Below are positions 46,906-60,244 of a DNA stretch of 64,000 nucleotides, piece after piece. The stretch is from Muraenolepis orangiensis (Eukaryota; Chordata; Actinopteri; Gadiformes; Muraenolepididae), in assembly GCA_027704905.1 (NCBI GenBank), contig CM051016.1, positions 16,379,038-16,443,037 on the forward strand. The letters run 5' to 3'. The notes beneath the pieces are model-generated. The model searched no databases, was not told the DNA's origin, and saw nothing but the letters and a program-made list of their open reading frames with translations. The translations under genes and the position numbers were made by a program. Each line of letters opens with the position of its first letter. Position 1 is the stretch's first letter.

Positions 46906-48325
46906 CTGAGATAGATATTCACCCTCCAGATAGATATTACCCTCAGATAGATATTCACCCTCCAGATATATATTCACCCTCAGATAGATATTCACCCTCA
47001 GATAGATATTCACCCCTCAGATAGATATTCACCCCTCAGATAGATATTCACCCCTCAGATAGATATTCACCCTCCAGATAGATATTCATCCTCCAGATAG
47101 ATATTCACCCTCAGATAGATATTCACCCTCCAGATAGATATTCATCCTCAGATAGATATTCACCCTCAGATAGATATTCACCCTCCAGATAGATATTCAC
47201 CCTCAGATAGATATTCACCCTCAGATAGATATTCACCCCTCAGTACAGCAATTTTTTAGGGCATTATTGTGACCAAAGCAAAGAACTTTGATTCAGAAGG
47301 CCTTCAATAATACCTCACTGAGGTATCCTTCTTTCTACACATTTAGGCCTACTACACAATGTGCACTGTTCATTCCCACGGATAGAAAACTGAAAACTTT
47401 AAGTCGTAGTAACTGAAAATAATCAAGTAGCACCTAATCAAAACTTTTGAGTTTTGAAAACTTTAGATTTTAAGTTTGAAAACTGGCAACTTTAAGTCAT
47501 AGTAACTTAAATTAGTCAAGTAGCAGCTAATCAAAACTTTTGAGTTCTGAAAACTTTAAATTTTAAGTTTGAAAACTGGCAACTTTAAGTCATAGTAACT
47601 TAAATTAGTTAAGTAGCACCTAATCAAAACTTTTGAGTTCTGAGAACTTGAGATTTTTGAGTTGATCAACTCAAAAGAATTGAGGCAATTGATTGCCTCA
47701 ATTTTTTTGAGTTCTGCTAACTTATTCAGGTTTACAGTAGATATTCACCCTCCAGATAGATATTCACCCTCAGATAGATATTCACCCCTCAGATAGATAT
47801 TCACCCCTCAGATAGATATTCACCCTCAGATAGATATTCCCCCTCAGATATATATTCACAGATATTCACCCTCAGATATTCACCCTCAGATATTCACCCT
47901 CCAGATAGATATTCACCCTCAGATAGATATTCACCCTCCAGATAGATATTCACCCTCATATTCACCCTCCGGATAGATATTCACCCTCAGATATATATTC
48001 ACCCTCCAGATAGATATTCACCCTCAGATAGATATTCACCCTCTAGATAGATATTCACCCTCAGATAGATATTCACCCTCCAGATAGATGTTCACCAGAT
48101 AGATATTCACCCTCAGATAGATATTCACCCTCCAGATAGATATTCACCCTCATATTCACCCTCAGATAGATATTCAACCTCCAGATATTCACCCTCAGAT
48201 AGATATTCACCCTCCAGATTGATATTCACCCTCCAGATAAATATTCACCCTCCAGATAAATATTCACCCTCCAGATAGATATTCACCCTCAGATAGATAT
48301 TCACCCTCCAGATAGATATTCAATA
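46906..48325. repeat. 18-19 bp minisatellite (AGATAGATATTCACCCTC) in two blocks
   Basis: Blocks at 46906-47240 and 47740-48325 share the unit agatagatattcaccctc (or with an extra c). The 500 bp between them holds three copies of a roughly 96 bp unit (caactttaagtcatagtaac ... aatcaaaacttttgag) and the inverted pair ttgaggcaat/attgcctcaa. Confidence 0.93.
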
Positions 48326-48454
48326 GATATTCAGGCCAATATCCAATACCAATTAAGGGAACACAGGGACAGTATATTCTGTGGCAGACACTGGACCTCG
48401 AGGGGCTGGTTGCTAGGCTTCCTCACATCCTTGTGGGGGCCAGTTAGTAGAATC

Positions 48455-48600
48455 AGAATCAGAATCAGAAAGTGGTTTATTGCCATATACCGTTCAAAAC
48501 AGTAACGTGCAAAACAAAACAGTACAGACAAGGGAAAACAATAAGACAAGGCAAAACAGTAAGTCCAGTGCAAATTTAGCATTTAAAAATATAAGTCTAA
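48455..48600 (-). mobile_element. LINE 3' tail fragment
   Basis: Starts with (AATCAG)n, then gtttattgccatatacc and A-rich sequence, read as an antisense LINE tail. Confidence 0.5.
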
Positions 48601-48639
48601 ATATAAGTATATAAATGTAAAATTTATAGGCTGAAGGCT

Positions 48640-49130
48640 GATTTCTAATATACAACATGTTTATCTTGCAGGTTGTGGCTTGCAGGGTCCCACATACGGC
48701 TGCTGATTCAAGTGTAGCAGTTTCTATTAAGGTATATATGTTGCAAAATGGGAAAGCTTGTAATGTAACAATGACAGTGAGTGTTTAAAATGAGTACTGC
48801 AGTCCAGATTCATAATATAAGAAAATATAGAAAATTGTCTCCACCCCCCCCCCCCTATCAAAGAGCTTACAGCTTGATGAAAGAAAACCAAAAAAACAAT
48901 CTTGAAGTTTTCAATGAGAATTATACCATTTAGTTATTTGTGTATTACCCCTACTCTGGAGACCATGGCACAAGACAATGGTCACACTGAATGTGTGTCT
49001 GCGAGTGTTTATATAATATGTGAGTGTTTATATAAGCAAGCCTGTCTGCTCCCCCTCCTCTGATCTGCACTTCTGGTAAATGCTCCACTTCTTAGAAATA
49101 CAGAGGGGAAGGGGGAGCAGACTGAAGGCT
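48640..49130 (-). pseudogene. Degenerate partial duplicate of the HNH-like gene 5' end
   Basis: 48660-48840 matches intron 1 (44915-45165). 48868-49110 matches the 5' UTR, TATA region (tttatataa) and half of the palindrome (45655-45870). The coding part of exon 1, from the ATG on, is missing. One TTCTTAGAA site remains; the ISRE was not found. Confidence 0.8.
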
Positions 49131-49253
49131 GATTTATATCCATTGGTGTTTTCCTTTGCAAACATTCGGTATCCAGGCATTCCAGGACAGATCTGAGAGC
49201 TGAGAATTGTATTCACAAACAATTGGAGGTGTACACCCAAAGTCAGGGGCAGG

Positions 49254-50257
<1,004 letters not shown>

Positions 50258-50620
50258 GTACAGTACCGACGCTTTTATCCAAAGCGACTTACAGTAGTGT
50301 GTTTTAACAAAGGAAGGTAAGAGAACAACTCGTCACCAAGTTCAAGTCAAAAGTGCATTTAATTTCTAACAAGTCTATATATAACTGAACCAGTGCTCAG
50401 ATAGAAGTACAATAATTCAGGCAAAAAATTCAGGCAAAAGTGTAAGGGGAAAAAGTACAATAAGTTGGCAAACAATATGCAACAATACCTAGAACAATAT
50501 ATACCTATCTATAATATGTAATCTACTTTTGACTGACTTAATTGACGCTACGAGGAAGGATCCGGGAAGTGTGTCCTGAAGAGATGGTTTTTCAGCCTGC
50601 GGCGGAAGATGCTACCTCGT
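50258..50620 (-). mobile_element. L2-type LINE 3' end fragment
   Basis: Antisense tail (tccaaagcgacttacag, aagtcaaaagtgcattt), then a short remnant of the ORF end (ggatccgggaagtgtgtcct), as at 26240. Confidence 0.7.
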
Positions 50621-51639
50621 GCTCAAGAACATATTTTTGAAATCACTGCAGCAGTCTGTCGCCCTAGTGTGCTTCAAAGAGACAACCATAAGAAGACCAA
50701 GGTAACAGGCCTCAATGACTATCGTCATTATATATAATATTGTATCTTCTATCACAACTGGACCTTCTGTAGAACACCCCCCCCCCCCCGGTTGTTCTAG
50801 TCAGACGGACATCACAGAGGCAGTCACTTTGTGCATTCTCATTTAGGATTTTAAGTTTGTCGCAGCCAATTTACTTAGCCATTTAAGTTCACCATAGTTG
50901 GCAAAGCACTGTCCATGTACTGTCCATGAAGTAACAGCACAACACAGCACCACCACACAAAGGCTATCGATGAATGACTGTACTGGTACTGTCACCGATT
51001 CTTGGGACTTCCAGGGCTCGATAGAGGGACCGAGACTTGTCTGAGTCGAGTCCGACACGGGGCCCCCTTGTCGGACTGAGCTAGAGCAATGTACCGCTGA
51101 TTTGCCCGACTTCCATATGCTGACTCTATACTATACTTAGAGCGATACAACATATAATTGAAATAAACCAATAAAACTTCCAATGAATTGCTACGTAGCA
51201 CTAAGCTTGATCCTCTGTCTCGAGCCAGTGAACTAACGGGTCTTCTAGCGTACCCTGGAACCGTGGGTAAATCTGAAAGAATACGCCCATTCGCTACGAA
51301 TCAATATATGTATAATATATTATATATTGGTTGATCAAATTGTCAATCCAAACGTATGCTCTCACTCAGTTTAAGGGCCAGGGCCTTCTATCAACGACAT
51401 AGAGTACCTTGGTTGAAGGATATTCAGACAAACAAATCAACATAACACAGTAATATTACAGATCAACAACACAGATACGATTCTCATTTATTCATTTTAT
51501 TCAATTTTATTAATATAATTTATTTGATTTATTTATTTATTTCATCATTCTCCCATGGCAGATTGGTCTCAGGGGAGGGGCCAGAATGGTTCAAAGACTT
51601 CAATGGACAAACAAACACAAAATCCTATATCCTCCTGTA
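50621..51639. other. No gene recognised
   Basis: Unique-looking sequence with a C tract at 50777 and AT-rich parts. Confidence 0.4.
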
Positions 51640-54600
51640 TATAATCCTGTATCCTCACAAAAAAGTGAGGATACCCTGCCCGGAGGAAGCCCGGGGCCCC
51701 TTTCCGGAGCCAGGCCTGGAAAGAGGGCCCATAAGCGAGCGCCTGGTGGCCGGGTTAGCCACGGAGCCCGGTCGGGCATAGCCCGAAAAAGCAATGTGGC
51801 CACTTCTCCTTCCCTTGGACCCACCACCTACGGGAAGAACCGCTGGGGTCGGGTGCACTGCCAGTTAGGCGGCAGTGAAGGCAGGGGGCATCGACGGACC
51901 AAACCCAGCCAACAGAGACTGGCTTTGGGGACGTGGAATGTCACCTCTCTGGGGGGGAAGGAGCCTGAGCTTGTGCGGGAGGTGGAGCACTACCAATTAG
52001 ATCTGGTGGGGCTTACCTCTACGCACAGCACTGGCTCTGGAACTAAACTCCTGGATAGGGGTTGGACTCTTTCCTTCTCTGGAGTTGCTCAGGGTGTGAG
52101 GCGCCGGGCGGGTGTGGGGATACTCACAAGTCCCCGGCTGAGTGCCGCTTTGTTGGAGTTTACCCAACACGACGAGAGGGTCGCCTCCCTACGCCTTAGG
52201 GTCATGGGAGGGAAAACTGACTGTTGTTTGTGCCTATGCACCAAACAACAGTTCGGAATATCCCGCCTTCTTGCACACCCTGGATGGAGTCCTGCATGGG
52301 GCTCCTGAAGGGGACTCTATAGTCCTCCTGGGAGACTTCAACGCACACGTGGGTATCGAAACTTGGAGGGGCGTGTTGGGGATGAACGGCCTACCTGATC
52401 TGAACCGGAGTGGGGTTTTGTTATTGGATGTGCTAGTCATGGATTGGCCATAACAAACACCATGTTCAAACATAAGGATGCTCATAAGTGTACATGGTAT
52501 CAGAGTACCTTAGGCCGAAGGTCAATGATCGATTTTGTTATTGTATCATCTGGCCTGAGGCCGCATGTTTTGGACACTCGGGTGAAGAGAGGGGCAGAGC
52601 TGTCAGCTGGTGAGTTGGGTAAGATGGCGGGGGAAGCCTCTGGACAGACCAGGTAAGCCCAAACGTGTAGTGCGGGTGAACTGGGAACGTCTGGTGGATG
52701 CCCCTGTCCGGGAGACCTTCAACTCCCACCTCCGGCGGAATTCTTCGGGCATCTCTGTGGAGGCTGGGGGCATTGAGCCAGAGTGGTCATTGTTCAAAGC
52801 TTCTATTGCCGAAGCTGCGGTTGAGAGCTGTGGTCTCAAGGTCATTGGTGCCTCAAGGGGCGGCAACCCTCGGACTTCGTGGTGGACACAGGTGGTCAGG
52901 GAAGCCGTCCGGCTGAAGAAGGAGGCCTTCCGGGCTATGTTAGCCTGTGAGACTCCGGACTCAGTTGCAAGGTATCGACAGGCCAAGAGGACGGCAGCCT
53001 CGGCTGTAGCGGAGGCAAAGCAGTGGGTGTGGGAGGAATTCGGAGAAGCCATGGAGAAGGACTTTCAGTCGGCACCAAAGCGTTTCTGGCAAACAATCCG
53101 GCGCCTCAGGAGGGGGAAGCGTGGATCCATCCAAGCTGTGTACAGTAAGGGTGGGACATTACTGACCTCAACTGAGGAGGTGATCGGGCAGTGGAAAGAA
53201 CACTTTGAGGAACTTCTCAACCCAACTACACCCTCAATGGTAGAGACAGAGCTGGAGGATGAAACGGTAGTCAAACATCTCCGCAGTGGCAAAGCCCCAG
53301 GGGTTGATGAGATCCGTCCAGAAATGCTAAAGTCTCTGGGTGTTGAGGGGCTGTTGTGGATGACACGTCTTTTCAACATTGCGTGGAAGTCTGGGACAGT
53401 GCCTGAGGAGTGGCAAACGGGGGTGGTGGTACCCCTGTTCAAAAAGGGTGACCAGAGGGTGTGTGCCAATTACAGGGGTATCACATTACTCAGCCTCCCT
53501 GGGAAAGTCTACTCCAAGGTGCTGGAAAGGAGGGTTTGGCCGATAGTCGAACCTCAGATTGAAGAGGAACAATGCGGATTCCGCCCTGGTCGTGGAACAA
53601 CGGACCAGCTTTTCACTCTTGCAAGGATCCTGGAGGGGGCGTGGGAGTATGCCCATCCGGTCTACATGTGTTTTGTTGATTTGGAGAAGGCATATGATCG
53701 GGTCCCTCGGTAAATACTGTGGAGGGTGCTGCGGGAGTATGGGGTGCGGGGGTCACTGTTGAGGGCCATCCAATCTCTCTACTCCCAAAGCAAGAGCTGT
53801 GTCCGGATTCTCGATAGTAAGTCAGGCCTGTTCTCAGTGGGTGTTGGCCTCCGCCAGGGCTGCGCTTTGTCACCCACCCTGTTTGTGATTTTCATGGACA
53901 GGATTTCAAGGCGTAGTCATGGAGGGGAGGGGTTTCAGTATGGTGGGCTCAGGATTGAATCGCTGCTGTTTGCAGATGATGTGGTCCTGTTTGCGTCATC
54001 AGTATGTGACCTTCAGCACTCACTGGATCGGTTTGCAGCGGAATGTGAAGCGGCTGGGATGAGGATCAGCACCTCCAAATCTGAGGCCATGGTTCTTAGC
54101 AGGAAACCGGTTGATTGTCTACTCCAAGTAGGGAGGGAGTCCTTATCCCAAGTATCTCGGGGTCTTGTTCTCGAGTGAGGGGAGGATCTTGGGTGCACTT
54201 TGGCGCACCATTGTAACCAAAAGAGAGCTGAGCCAGAAGGCAAAGCTCTCGATCTACCGATCAGTCTTCGTTCCTACCCTCACCTATGGCCATGAGCAAC
54301 GGGTAATGACCGAAAGGACGAGATCGCAAATACAAGCGGCCGAAATGAGTTTCCTCAGGAGGGTGGCTGGTATCTCCCTGAGGGATAGGGTGAGAAGCTC
54401 AGTCACTCGTGAGAGACTCGGAGTAGAGCCGCTGCTCCTTCGTGTAGAAAGGAGCCAGTTGAGGTGGTTCGGGCATCTAGTAAGGATGCTTCCTGGTCGC
54501 CTCCCGAGGGAGGTTTTCCAGGCACATCCAACTGGGAAGAGACCACGGGGCAGACCGAGGTACAGGTGGGGTGATTACATCTCCACACTGGCCTGGGAAC

Positions 54601-54690
54601 AGGGAGAGGGAAGTTTGGAGTCCCCTGCTGAAGCGGCTGCCTCCGCGACCCGATTGTGGATAAGCGGGAGAAGATGGATGGATGGATGGA
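51640..54690 (+). mobile_element. Nearly full-length APE-type LINE, inactivated
   Basis: Order of domains: N-terminal leader, APE endonuclease (LALGTWNVTSLGG, later VVLLGDFNAH-like IVLLGDFNAHVG), reverse transcriptase (GKAPGVDEIRPEML, RGITLLSLPGKVYSKVLERR, QCGFRPGRGTTDQLF, VDLEKAYDRVPR, catalytic LLFADDVVLF), then a C-terminal segment (KLSIYRSVFVPTLTYGHE, LRWFGHLVRMLPGRLPRE). The 3' end is an ATGG repeat. Damage: frameshifts in the endonuclease (near 52230 and 52440), TAA just after DRVPR (53711), a deletion near 54155. The LINE clade is not assigned. A second, internally deleted copy lies at 24701-25975. Confidence 0.92.
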
Positions 54691-54759
54691 TTTCATCTGA
54701 GGGTTCCAGGCTCTTCTCTGAATACCTTGAAGGCCCTTACGGTTCACCACTGGATGTCT

Positions 54760-55340
54760 CCTGTTGTGAAGATCATAAACAGCATCCGCTCCAAAGCTAA
54801 ACAACACAGGTCATTCAAGGTGCTATTAGAGGAGCTGTCGGCTGGGTATGGTGACCTCTTGCTACACACATAAATCCGATGGCTCAGCGGGGGAAGAGTT
54901 TTGCAGCATTTCTTATCACTTTTGGGTAAAATCAAAGAATTCATGGAATCTAGAGGGGAAGACATCTCACTGCTTCAGGACACTGAGTGGATCTTGCCTT
55001 TCTGACTGACATCACTTGGAAACTGAACAATTTGAACTGTGAACTGCAAGGCAAAGGTAAGACCATCTCTGATATGATCAGTGCTGTAAACGCCTTTAAA
55101 GCTCTGGGCATTTACAGAGAATGAAATTGTTGCACTTTCCCTCTGTGCAGTCACAGCTAAATGACAATGCTTCTGCATCTGGGGCTTTGGACAGGGCTGC
55201 TGAAAAGTACTGTCAACTCATAAACAGACTTGGGCAAGAGTTTGAGGACAGGTTTTGTGACTTTGATCAGCTGGAGCCATGTGTGTCATTCATTTCAAAT
55301 CCTTTCATGCAAGTGGACATGACATGTCATGTGACAATGT
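54760..55340 (+). mobile_element. hAT transposase fragment
   Basis: Broken frames read KAKQHRSFKVLLEELSAGYG, LLGKIKEFMESRGEDISLLQ, DITWKLNNLNCELQGKGKTI and CQLINRLGQEFEDRFCDFDQ, typical of ZBED/GTF2IRD2-like hAT transposases. At least two stops and two frameshifts. Probably the same family as 38020-38420. Confidence 0.85.
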
Positions 55341-55344
55341 TATT

Positions 55345-55675
55345 GGCCAATTTCAACAGGTACATTGGAATGCTTACTCCCCATTCCCCCCCACAGTATA
55401 CATCTCCAAAAAAAAGACCATACAAATAAAAATAATAAATAAAAATAAACCAAAAAAGAGCAGCAAAGTGACTGTTAAATGATAAGTACATGTGTTGAAT
55501 GTACATGTTTTTATTTTTTTACAAAAATCTTTAAAAGCATTTAAAGTGCCAGTAGGGCAGCAGCATCTTGAATACAGTGCAGTACACTGCAGTAAATATG
55601 ATGAGTCCAGAAAGTCCAGCAAAGTATGTTATGTAGTGTAATGTTAATGACAATGTTATGAAAGTGGCTGTGTCC
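55345..55675 (-). mobile_element. Rex1/CR1-like LINE 3' UTR
   Basis: Antisense tail: ttggaatgcttactccccat, then cagcatcttgaatacagtgc and gatgagtccagaaagtccag. Confidence 0.65.
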
Positions 55676-56565
55676 TCAGAGCAAGCGCAGACCAGTTGGC
55701 AGGAGTCTTTGCAGACATCTTCAACCTCTCCCGGTCCCAGGCTGTTGTTCCCGCGGCCTTCAAGATGTCCACCATTGTGCCTGTCCCTAAACAACCCAAG
55801 GTAACCTGCCTGAATGACTATAGACCTGTAGCCCTCACCTCAATTGTCAGCAAATGCTTCGAGAGGTTGGTCAAGGACTTTACTTGCTCCGTGTTACCTG
55901 CCACACTGGACCCATGGCAATTTGCATATCGTCAAAACAGATCCACGGACGACGCAATTGCCATGGCCCTCCACACTGCCCTTTCCCACCTGGAGGGAAA
56001 AAACTGTTATGTGCAGATGCTGTTTGTGGACTACAGCTCAACACAATAGTTCCTGCCAAGTTTGACACCAAGCTTAGAGGTCTAGGTGTGCCCCCATTCA
56101 CGTGCAGCTGGATACTGGACCTCCTGTCGGACTGCATGACTATGCACAGCTCCAACGTCATCATCAAGTTTGCTGACAACATGACAGTGATGGGCCTGAT
56201 CGCCGGCGACGACGAGACAGCCTACAGGGGAGGTTGGATCACTGGAGCAGTGGTGCCAGGAGAACAGCCTCGCCCTCAACGTCAAGAAGACCAAGGAGCT
56301 GATCGTGGACTACAGGAAGCAGAGAGGAGAGCACGCCCCTATCTCCATCGACGGTGTTGCAGTAGAGAGGGTCAGCAGCTTCAAGTTCCTCGGTGTGCAC
56401 ATCTCCGAGGACCTCACATTGTCCATGCACACCACACACGTGGTGAAAAGGGCCAAACAACTCCTATTATTTCCTCAGGCGTCTAAGGAAATTCAGCATG
56501 GGCCCCCGCATCCTGAGAACATTCTACACCGGCACAATCGAGAGTGTTCTTACAGGGTGTATCAA
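55676..56565 (+). mobile_element. Rex1/CR1-like LINE, reverse transcriptase with deletions
   Basis: Reads AGVFADIFNLSRSQAVVPAA, NDYRPVALTSIVSKCFERLV, FAYRQNRSTDDAIAMALHTA and QMLFVDYSS, then a small deletion shifts the frame. WILDLLSD joins directly to NVIIKFADNMTV, so about 200 bases are missing. The remainder reaches the ILRTFY segment and then meets an inverted tail. Confidence 0.88.
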
Positions 56566-57724
56566 GTCAAGTCAAGTTTATTGTCACTTCACAGATTACA
56601 GTATAAAGCAGTGATGTGAAAATCTTATGTGCAATACCAGACGAGACAGCAGTTATAAAAATAAGATAAAAATAGATAAAAATAGAATAAAAATAGAATA
56701 AAGTTAAAAAAGAAAAAGAAAAATGAAATGCAATTTATAAATGCAAAATATCAGCACAGAAAAGAGCAATATGTATATATAAATCAATGTAATAAAATAT
56801 ACATTGTTATATGGTATACGCCCTTGTTCAGCAGCCTGATGGCCTGTTTGTGGAAGCTATCTCTAAGCCTATTTGTACGGCACTTGATACTGCGGTATCG
56901 CCTGCCTGACGGTAAAAGTGTGTACAGTTTGTGGATGGGGTGGGCAATGTCTTTTATGATGCGTTTGGCCTTGGCCATGCACCGCTGATTGTATATATCC
57001 AGGAGGGAGGGGAGCTCACCTCCAACGATATACAGGGCCGTCCGCACCACCCTTTGAAGCACTCTGCGCTCGAGTGTGGTGCAGTTCCCGTACCAGGCGG
57101 TGATACACCCTGTAAGAACACTCTCGATGGTGCCGTTATAGAATGTTCTCAGGATGCAGGGGCCCATGCTTGAGGGGATGTACATGACTTTGGTTGCACC
57201 AAGATCTATTTCATGAGACATACCACCCCCTCCGCGATCTTTACCGGAGAGAGCCTTTGTTCTGTCCGCCTGGTGGACGGAAAATCCCGTCGGCTCGATA
57301 GCTGCGTCGGTAACCCCCTCCGACATCCATGTCTCCGTAAGGCAGATGATACAATTGTCCTTAGTTTACCGGTGGAATTGAATACGAGCCTGTAGCTCGC
57401 TTAACTTATTGTCCAGAGACTGTACATTAGCCAGTAGAATGGTGGGTAGTGGGGGGCGATCGGATTGACGCATCTCAGCCTGACTAGCACGCCGGCTCGC
57501 TTCCCTCGCTTCCTCCGGCGACGCTTGCGTGTAATCGTGCCCAAGATGGTCGGAGATAATCCAGCTGTGACTTCGGGCGGGACGTCCGAGTCGAAAGAAT
57601 GAAAAAACTCTGGTAGGTGGCGAGCGACTGTCGATCTGATCTCCAGAAGTGTGCAAAAGTTATAAATGAACGTGCTGCTAACTTCCTGGACTAAAATAGT
57701 TGCGATAAAAAGAATAAATAACAA
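56566..57724 (-). mobile_element. Rex1/CR1-like LINE joined from its two ends
   Basis: On the minus strand, the endonuclease N-terminus (LPTILLANVQSLDNKLSELQ, MSEGVTDAAIEPTGFSVHQA) leads straight into the C-terminal RT segment (GPCILRTFYNGTIESVLTGC, KRIIKDIAHPIHKLYTLLPS) and then the (TTGAC)n tail at 56566. The central RT core is missing. Confidence 0.85.
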
Positions 57725-57734
57725 AAAAACAGTT

Positions 57735-58025
57735 ATGTGCGAATGCTGTTTGTGGACTACAGCTCAGCGTTCAACACGATAGTTCCTGCCAAGCTTGACA
57801 CCAAGCTTAGAGGTCTAGGTGTGCCCCCATTCACGTGCAGCTGGATACTGGACCTCCTGTCGGACCACCGCCAGGTGGTGAGGATGGGCAGCACCACCTC
57901 AGAGCCACTGACCCTCAACACGGGAGCCCCCCAGGGATGCGTGCTGAGCCCTCTCCTCTACTCCCTCTCCCTCCCTCCCCATACTCCGCCTGGTACGGGA
58001 ACTGCACACAAACTCACTTTCGGTT
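57735..58025 (+). mobile_element. Rex1/CR1-like LINE fragment: RT core joined to C-terminus
   Basis: Reads RMLFVDYSSAFNTIVPAKLD, SDHRQVVRMGSTTSEPLTLN and TGAPQGCVLSPLLYS, then jumps to the gcctggtacgggaactgcac segment (AWYGNCT). The catalytic ADD region is missing. Confidence 0.85.
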
Positions 58026-58059
58026 AAAGTGTGACTAAATAGTAAATAAATGACTGTTA

Positions 58060-58310
58060 CCATGTGGTAAATGGACTGCATTTATATTACGCTTTTACCC
58101 AAAGCACTTTACAATTATTGCCTCACATTCACCCATTCATACATTGACAGCCATGCCAACCATGCAAGGTGATCAGGAGTAGTTAGGTTTAGGTCTGTTG
58201 CTCAGAGACACCTCAACACTTGGCTAGGCGGAGCCGGGGGCTTGAACCATCAACCTTCTGCTGGCAAGACAACCCGCTCTACCTCCTGAGTCTGCCACCC
58301 AATAAAGATG
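58060..58310 (-). mobile_element. tRNA-derived SINE
   Basis: On the minus strand a tRNA-like head (A box ggtagagcggg, B box ggttcaagccc) is followed by a body ending in gtgctttgggtaaaagcg. Orientation and boxes were read directly; the family name is not assigned. Confidence 0.6.
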
Positions 58311-58984
58311 AATCTAAAATATAAACGCTGTGAGAAGTTAAGATGTAAAGAAACTCTTTAAAAGATAATTCAGACATTAAGGGATTACATAAGGTGTTAA
58401 TGCCATAAGAAAACATTGGAAAGTCTGTGTTCAGTTCAAATTCTGTTTTGACCGAAGATCCCAACAAGCCTTGTGGTTAAGACCCCACCACCACATCCAC
58501 CTTCACTTAAGGGGAGCAAGCACCTGAACGCCTAATGGATCACTTAAATATCAGTTAGACTCAATCAATAAATATATTGGGGGATTTCTCCCTTTCAAGC
58601 TAATAAAAGACAATGAAATCCAAAGTAATGCCAAATCCCAAAGATGAAAAACATTTTTCAGTTTGAACCAAATGCTACGGTTGTGAGCAGTCAAACTAAT
58701 ATAAATAAAACATTAATAATACAGAATAAATCAAATATTGACCAGACAGCTGACTCAAAAAGAGACAGTGGCTCACCAGTTAAAGCGATTGTCGTCTGTG
58801 ATTGGCCCCGAATTTGAACCAATAACCGTGTTTTGCAGTACCTTGTTTCCCCAGATGTGGTGCTGTCTCTGCGGTTGGATTTCAATGTTCATGTGCTCTT
58901 CAACACAGAGTGTGTGTGAGTGTGTGAGTGTGAGTGAGTGTGAGTGAGTGTGAGTGTGTGTGTGTGTGTGTGTGCGCGCGAGAG
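58311..58984. other. Non-coding sequence ending in a TG-rich repeat
   Basis: AT-rich, then (GTGTGAGTGTGA)n and TG at 58908-58980. No gene recognised. Confidence 0.45.
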
Positions 58985-59082
58985 ACGAGTCGGACAAGCT
59001 GAGGACCGACTACCAGGAAGGGATCAACACCCTGAAGCTGTTCCTGGACGCCACCAACGAGAAGATGACCGCCCCCGTCCAG
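58985..59082 (+). CDS. Exon-like island of an unknown gene
   Basis: One frame reads ESDKLRTDYQEGINTLKLFL and then DATNEKMTAPVQ. Nearly all codons end in G or C, unlike the surrounding AT-rich and LINE sequence, which is typical of a real exon. It follows a TG repeat and gcgcgagag (possible acceptor) and is followed by CAG|GTCTCC (weak donor). The peptide looks helical. I do not recognise the protein and found no joining exons. Confidence 0.35.
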
Positions 59083-59239
59083 GTCTCCTTCAACAGTGAA
59101 CCTTCGTTGTTTTAAATACTGAAAGGGTAGAAGATTCAACATGTTTCATTACCATTTGCAACAATTACAATAAAAAGCTTACTCCCAATTCCCTCCTGCA
59201 GTATATACTACCTATGATCTGCTTTACTATGTACTATTA

Positions 59240-59997
59240 ACAGCACTATACACACATTATGTGGTATGGCAACTGCACTATTTCCGACCGGAAAGCGCTG
59301 CAGAGGGTGGTGAAAACTGCCCAACGCATCGTTGGACTACCCCTCCCTGCAATAAACACTACCCACCACAAACAGTGTCTGAGGAAGGCACACAAAATAG
59401 TGGATGACCCCTCTCACCCCAACCATGGACTGTTTGCCCTCCTCCCCTCCGGGAGGCGCTATAGATACCTTTGTTCCAAGTCAAGCAGGCTTAGGAACAG
59501 CTTCTTCCCCTCAGCTGTCATCTCCATGAACTCTGCACCACGAAGACAGCCCCCACCCCCCCCTTGCCCAACCCCTGCCGCCCCCACCCCCTGCCGCCAC
59601 GCCTCTGCTGTCCCCCCCCCTCCCCCTGCTGCCACCCCTGCCACTGCTGCCCCTCCCTCTGCTGCCGCCAGTGCTGCCCCCCCTCTGCTGCACCCCCCCT
59701 GCCCCACACCTCTGCTCAACACCTATAATAATCACAACCAATGTCTTTGACTAAGAAAAAACAAACTGTAAAAACAAACTATCACAACTACCTACCTCTA
59801 TAGTTTACATATTTATTAATAAGATACCTGGTTACTGTACATGCCATATATATTTAAATCTGTTGATAGAACTGCTCCTACTCCTATATATACATTTATA
59901 TATGCCATACATTATATATGCTCACTTGTATATACATTTATGTATATATTTATCCTGTTTTCAACGGCATACTGTTAAATATCCACTTACCTGTATG

Positions 59998-60046
<49 letters not shown>

Positions 60047-60240
60047 TATTATTATTATTATTATTATTATGCTGCTCATATCCCATTTAATACCTAGACT
60101 GTCTTTTAACCTGTCAATTTAAACTGTAAACTTTATCTGTCAATTATATTACCATGCACTTTACTGCAACATTTGCACTCTGGTTAGATGCTAAATTATT
60201 TTCGCTGTACTGTACTTGTGCTGTGCAATGACAATACATT
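59240..60240 (+). mobile_element. Rex1/CR1-like LINE 3' end with proline-coding low-complexity tract
   Basis: Reads WYGNCTISDRKALQRVVKTA, HKQCLRKAHKIVDDPSHPNH and SRLRNSFFPSAVISMNSAP, then a C-rich tract (59550-59710) coding only Pro/Ala/Thr. A long AT-rich 3' UTR follows with (TA)n at 60008-60040 and (TTA)n at 60044-60070. Confidence 0.8.
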
Positions 60241-60244
60241 GTAA

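Noticed and set aside
52610..53713. 367-codon frame as a host gene
   Set aside because: It is the reverse-transcriptase part of a damaged LINE and continues in other frames on both sides.
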